Below, piece after piece: positions 4,392-5,603 of a stretch of 5,603 nucleotides of DNA. Positions within the stretch are counted from its first letter, which is position 1. Each line of letters opens with the position of its first letter. Origin of the DNA: Clostridia bacterium (GTDB taxonomy: Bacteria > Bacillota > Clostridia > Oscillospirales > RGIG577); assembly GCA_017419325.1 (NCBI GenBank), contig JAFOLN010000246.1, forward strand, positions 1 to 5,603. The letters run 5' to 3'. The position numbers were made by a program, and so were the translations under genes. A model generated the notes under the pieces. That model saw only the letters and a list, made by a program, of their open reading frames with translations. It ran no database searches and was not told the DNA's origin.

Positions 4392-5603
4392 ATGTCAGAA
4401 GCGATTGCTTCAAAAGGCGTCAGCAATGGCACCAAATGGCGCGTTATGATCTGTATATTCCTGTTCTACTTCTTAGGACTTGGATTTACCAACCAGTTCT
4501 TCAACGTTGCCCTCGGCACGATGATTTCCGACATGGGTTGGGACGCAACCCAGGGTTCGGCAATCTCCAATGCCATGTTCCTCGGCATGATCTGGTTCGT
4601 TTTCGTAGCCGGATTCCTGCTCGACAAGTTCAGCGTTAAGAAAATGTTCATCGTTGAGATATTCCTCGTAGGTATAGTATTTGCCTTAAGAGGTTTCGCA
4701 ACGGGCTTCGTTTTCTTCTATGTACTGATGATCCTCTACGGTGTGCTCAGCGCATTCTACATTCCGACCTGCGTTAAGCTCATCTCACTGTGGTTCGACG
4801 GCAAGCAGATCGCCCTTGCTAACGGTATTCTTACCGCAGGCAGCCCGGCAGGTCAGCTTGTTGCCAACGTAGTCGGCTTTAAGCTGGCACTGGCAATCGG
4901 CGGATGGAAGGTTATGTACATCGTAACCGGCGTCCTCGTAATAGTTGTTGCAATAATCGCCATCTTCCTTGTAAAGGACAGAAAGAGCGAGGATGCAGCT
5001 CTCGAATCCGCAATACTTACGAAGGAAGACCTCTCCTTCGGCAAGAACATCAAGGGCGTTGCTTCGACCCCCGGTGTTTGGGTATACTGCATAGCGAACG
5101 GCTTCTTCGTAGGCTTCGTTTATGCAATCATGGCGTTCCAGAACTATGTTTATCAGAACGACCCCGGATGGGGACTTGATCCGACAGTATCAGGTACCAT
5201 CCCGGCATTCTCAAACTGCGTATCAATGTGCTGCTATGTACTTGTTCCGCTTGTATTTGCAAAGCTTGGTATTCAGAAGTGGTGGGGCGTTGCAGCAATA
5301 TTCTGTGCTATCGGCGCAATCACCCTCGTTACCATCATGTGGTTCTCCTACAGCTACGTTTATGCCTGCATCTCCATGGCAACGTCCGGTCTCTTATATG
5401 GCTGCTGCCTCCCGGCTCCGAAGGTTCTCCTTCTCCAGCTCCCCGAGGTTTCCGGCCCGCGTGCCGGTACCGCAATCGGTATCTACACCACGATAGAGCG
5501 TATATGCGTTGTTGTATTCATCGCACTGGTTGGTCCGAAGATCCTTAGTTGGACCCCCGACCTCGGTTATGGCATGTCCCCGCTCGTAGGCAGAATCCAG
5601 ATG
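4392..5603 (+). CDS. MFS transporter, N-terminal 404 residues (cut by window edge)
   Basis: The frame opens at ATG 4392 behind AAGGAGGG and stays open to the right edge, 404 codons without a stop. The product is a major facilitator superfamily permease in the cytoplasmic membrane, which moves small solutes by proton coupling or exchange. About eleven hydrophobic segments are visible, near residues 16-40, 57-77, 84-101, 105-131, 143-168, 171-194, 229-250, 270-290, 297-318, 322-345 and 357-382, so only about the last helix of the usual twelve is missing. The loop between helices 2 and 3 carries a motif A variant, GFLLDKFSVKKM (74-85), with the key Gly74 and Asp78, although the second Gly is Ser81. 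A charged cytoplasmic loop (195-222) separates the two halves. Eleven cysteines are present, several in pairs (280-281, 338-339). It is preceded by its own promoter and a long leader. Substrate not recognised; organic anions or carboxylates are only a guess. Confidence 0.9.
   Translation, partial: MSEAIASKGVSNGTKWRVMICIFLFYFLGLGFTNQFFNVALGTMISDMGWDATQGSAISNAMFLGMIWFVFVAGFLLDKFSVKKMFIVEIFLVGIVFALRGFATGFVFFYVLMILYGVLSAFYIPTCVKLISLWFDGKQIALANGILTAGSPAGQLVANVVGFKLALAIGGWKVMYIVTGVLVIVVAIIAIFLVKDRKSEDAALESAILTKEDLSFGKNIKGVASTPGVWVYCIANGFFVGFVYAIMAFQNYVYQNDPGWGLDPTVSGTIPAFSNCVSMCCYVLVPLVFAKLGIQKWWGVAAIFCAIGAITLVTIMWFSYSYVYACISMATSGLLYGCCLPAPKVLLLQLPEVSGPRAGTAIGIYTTIERICVVVFIALVGPKILSWTPDLGYGMSPLVGRIQM

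Overview
The window looks like chromosomal DNA from a Gram-positive, clostridia-type Firmicute. The evidence is purine-rich Shine-Dalgarno sites (GAGGTG, AAGGAGGG) at every start, near-consensus sigma-A promoters (one is TTGACA-17 bp-TACAAT), an intrinsic terminator, heavy use of ATA and CTT codons, and a GntR(YtrA-type)/ABC operon typical of that phylum. Species cannot be told from the sequence.

Layout. (1) Positions 1-138, minus strand: the first 46 codons of a GNAT-type N-acetyltransferase that runs off the left edge. (2) Positions 139-341: a divergent control region with back-to-back promoters. The rightward promoter is followed at once by a perfect 11-bp inverted repeat (289-317), very probably the operator of the next gene's product. 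(3) Positions 342-3812, plus strand: a compact three-gene operon. It encodes a 127-residue YtrA-subfamily GntR repressor, a 298-residue ABC ATPase, and a 738-residue permease with nine predicted membrane segments and a large extracytoplasmic C-terminal domain. The genes overlap by 4 and 23 nt, so translation is probably coupled. (4) A strong intrinsic terminator at 3852-3899 closes the operon. (5) Positions 3900-4391: a very AT-rich gap with no credible gene. Its right half holds a good promoter (4188-4217) and a leader of about 170 nt, which carries a Rex-like inverted repeat and a small hairpin close to the ribosome binding site. (6) Positions 4392-5603, plus strand: an MFS transporter, 404 codons visible, cut by the right edge.

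How the parts probably work together: the GntR protein is expected to repress its own operon by binding the operator over the transcription start until an inducer, or a stress such as a membrane-active compound, relieves it. The ATPase and permease would then form an exporter or an envelope-stress complex. This role is inferred from the family; no substrate can be read from the sequence. The MFS gene is a separate transcription unit with different codon preferences and its own regulation. I did not find a clearly new multi-gene system. The most testable signals are the operator, the permease's exported domain, and the Rex-like site in the MFS leader.
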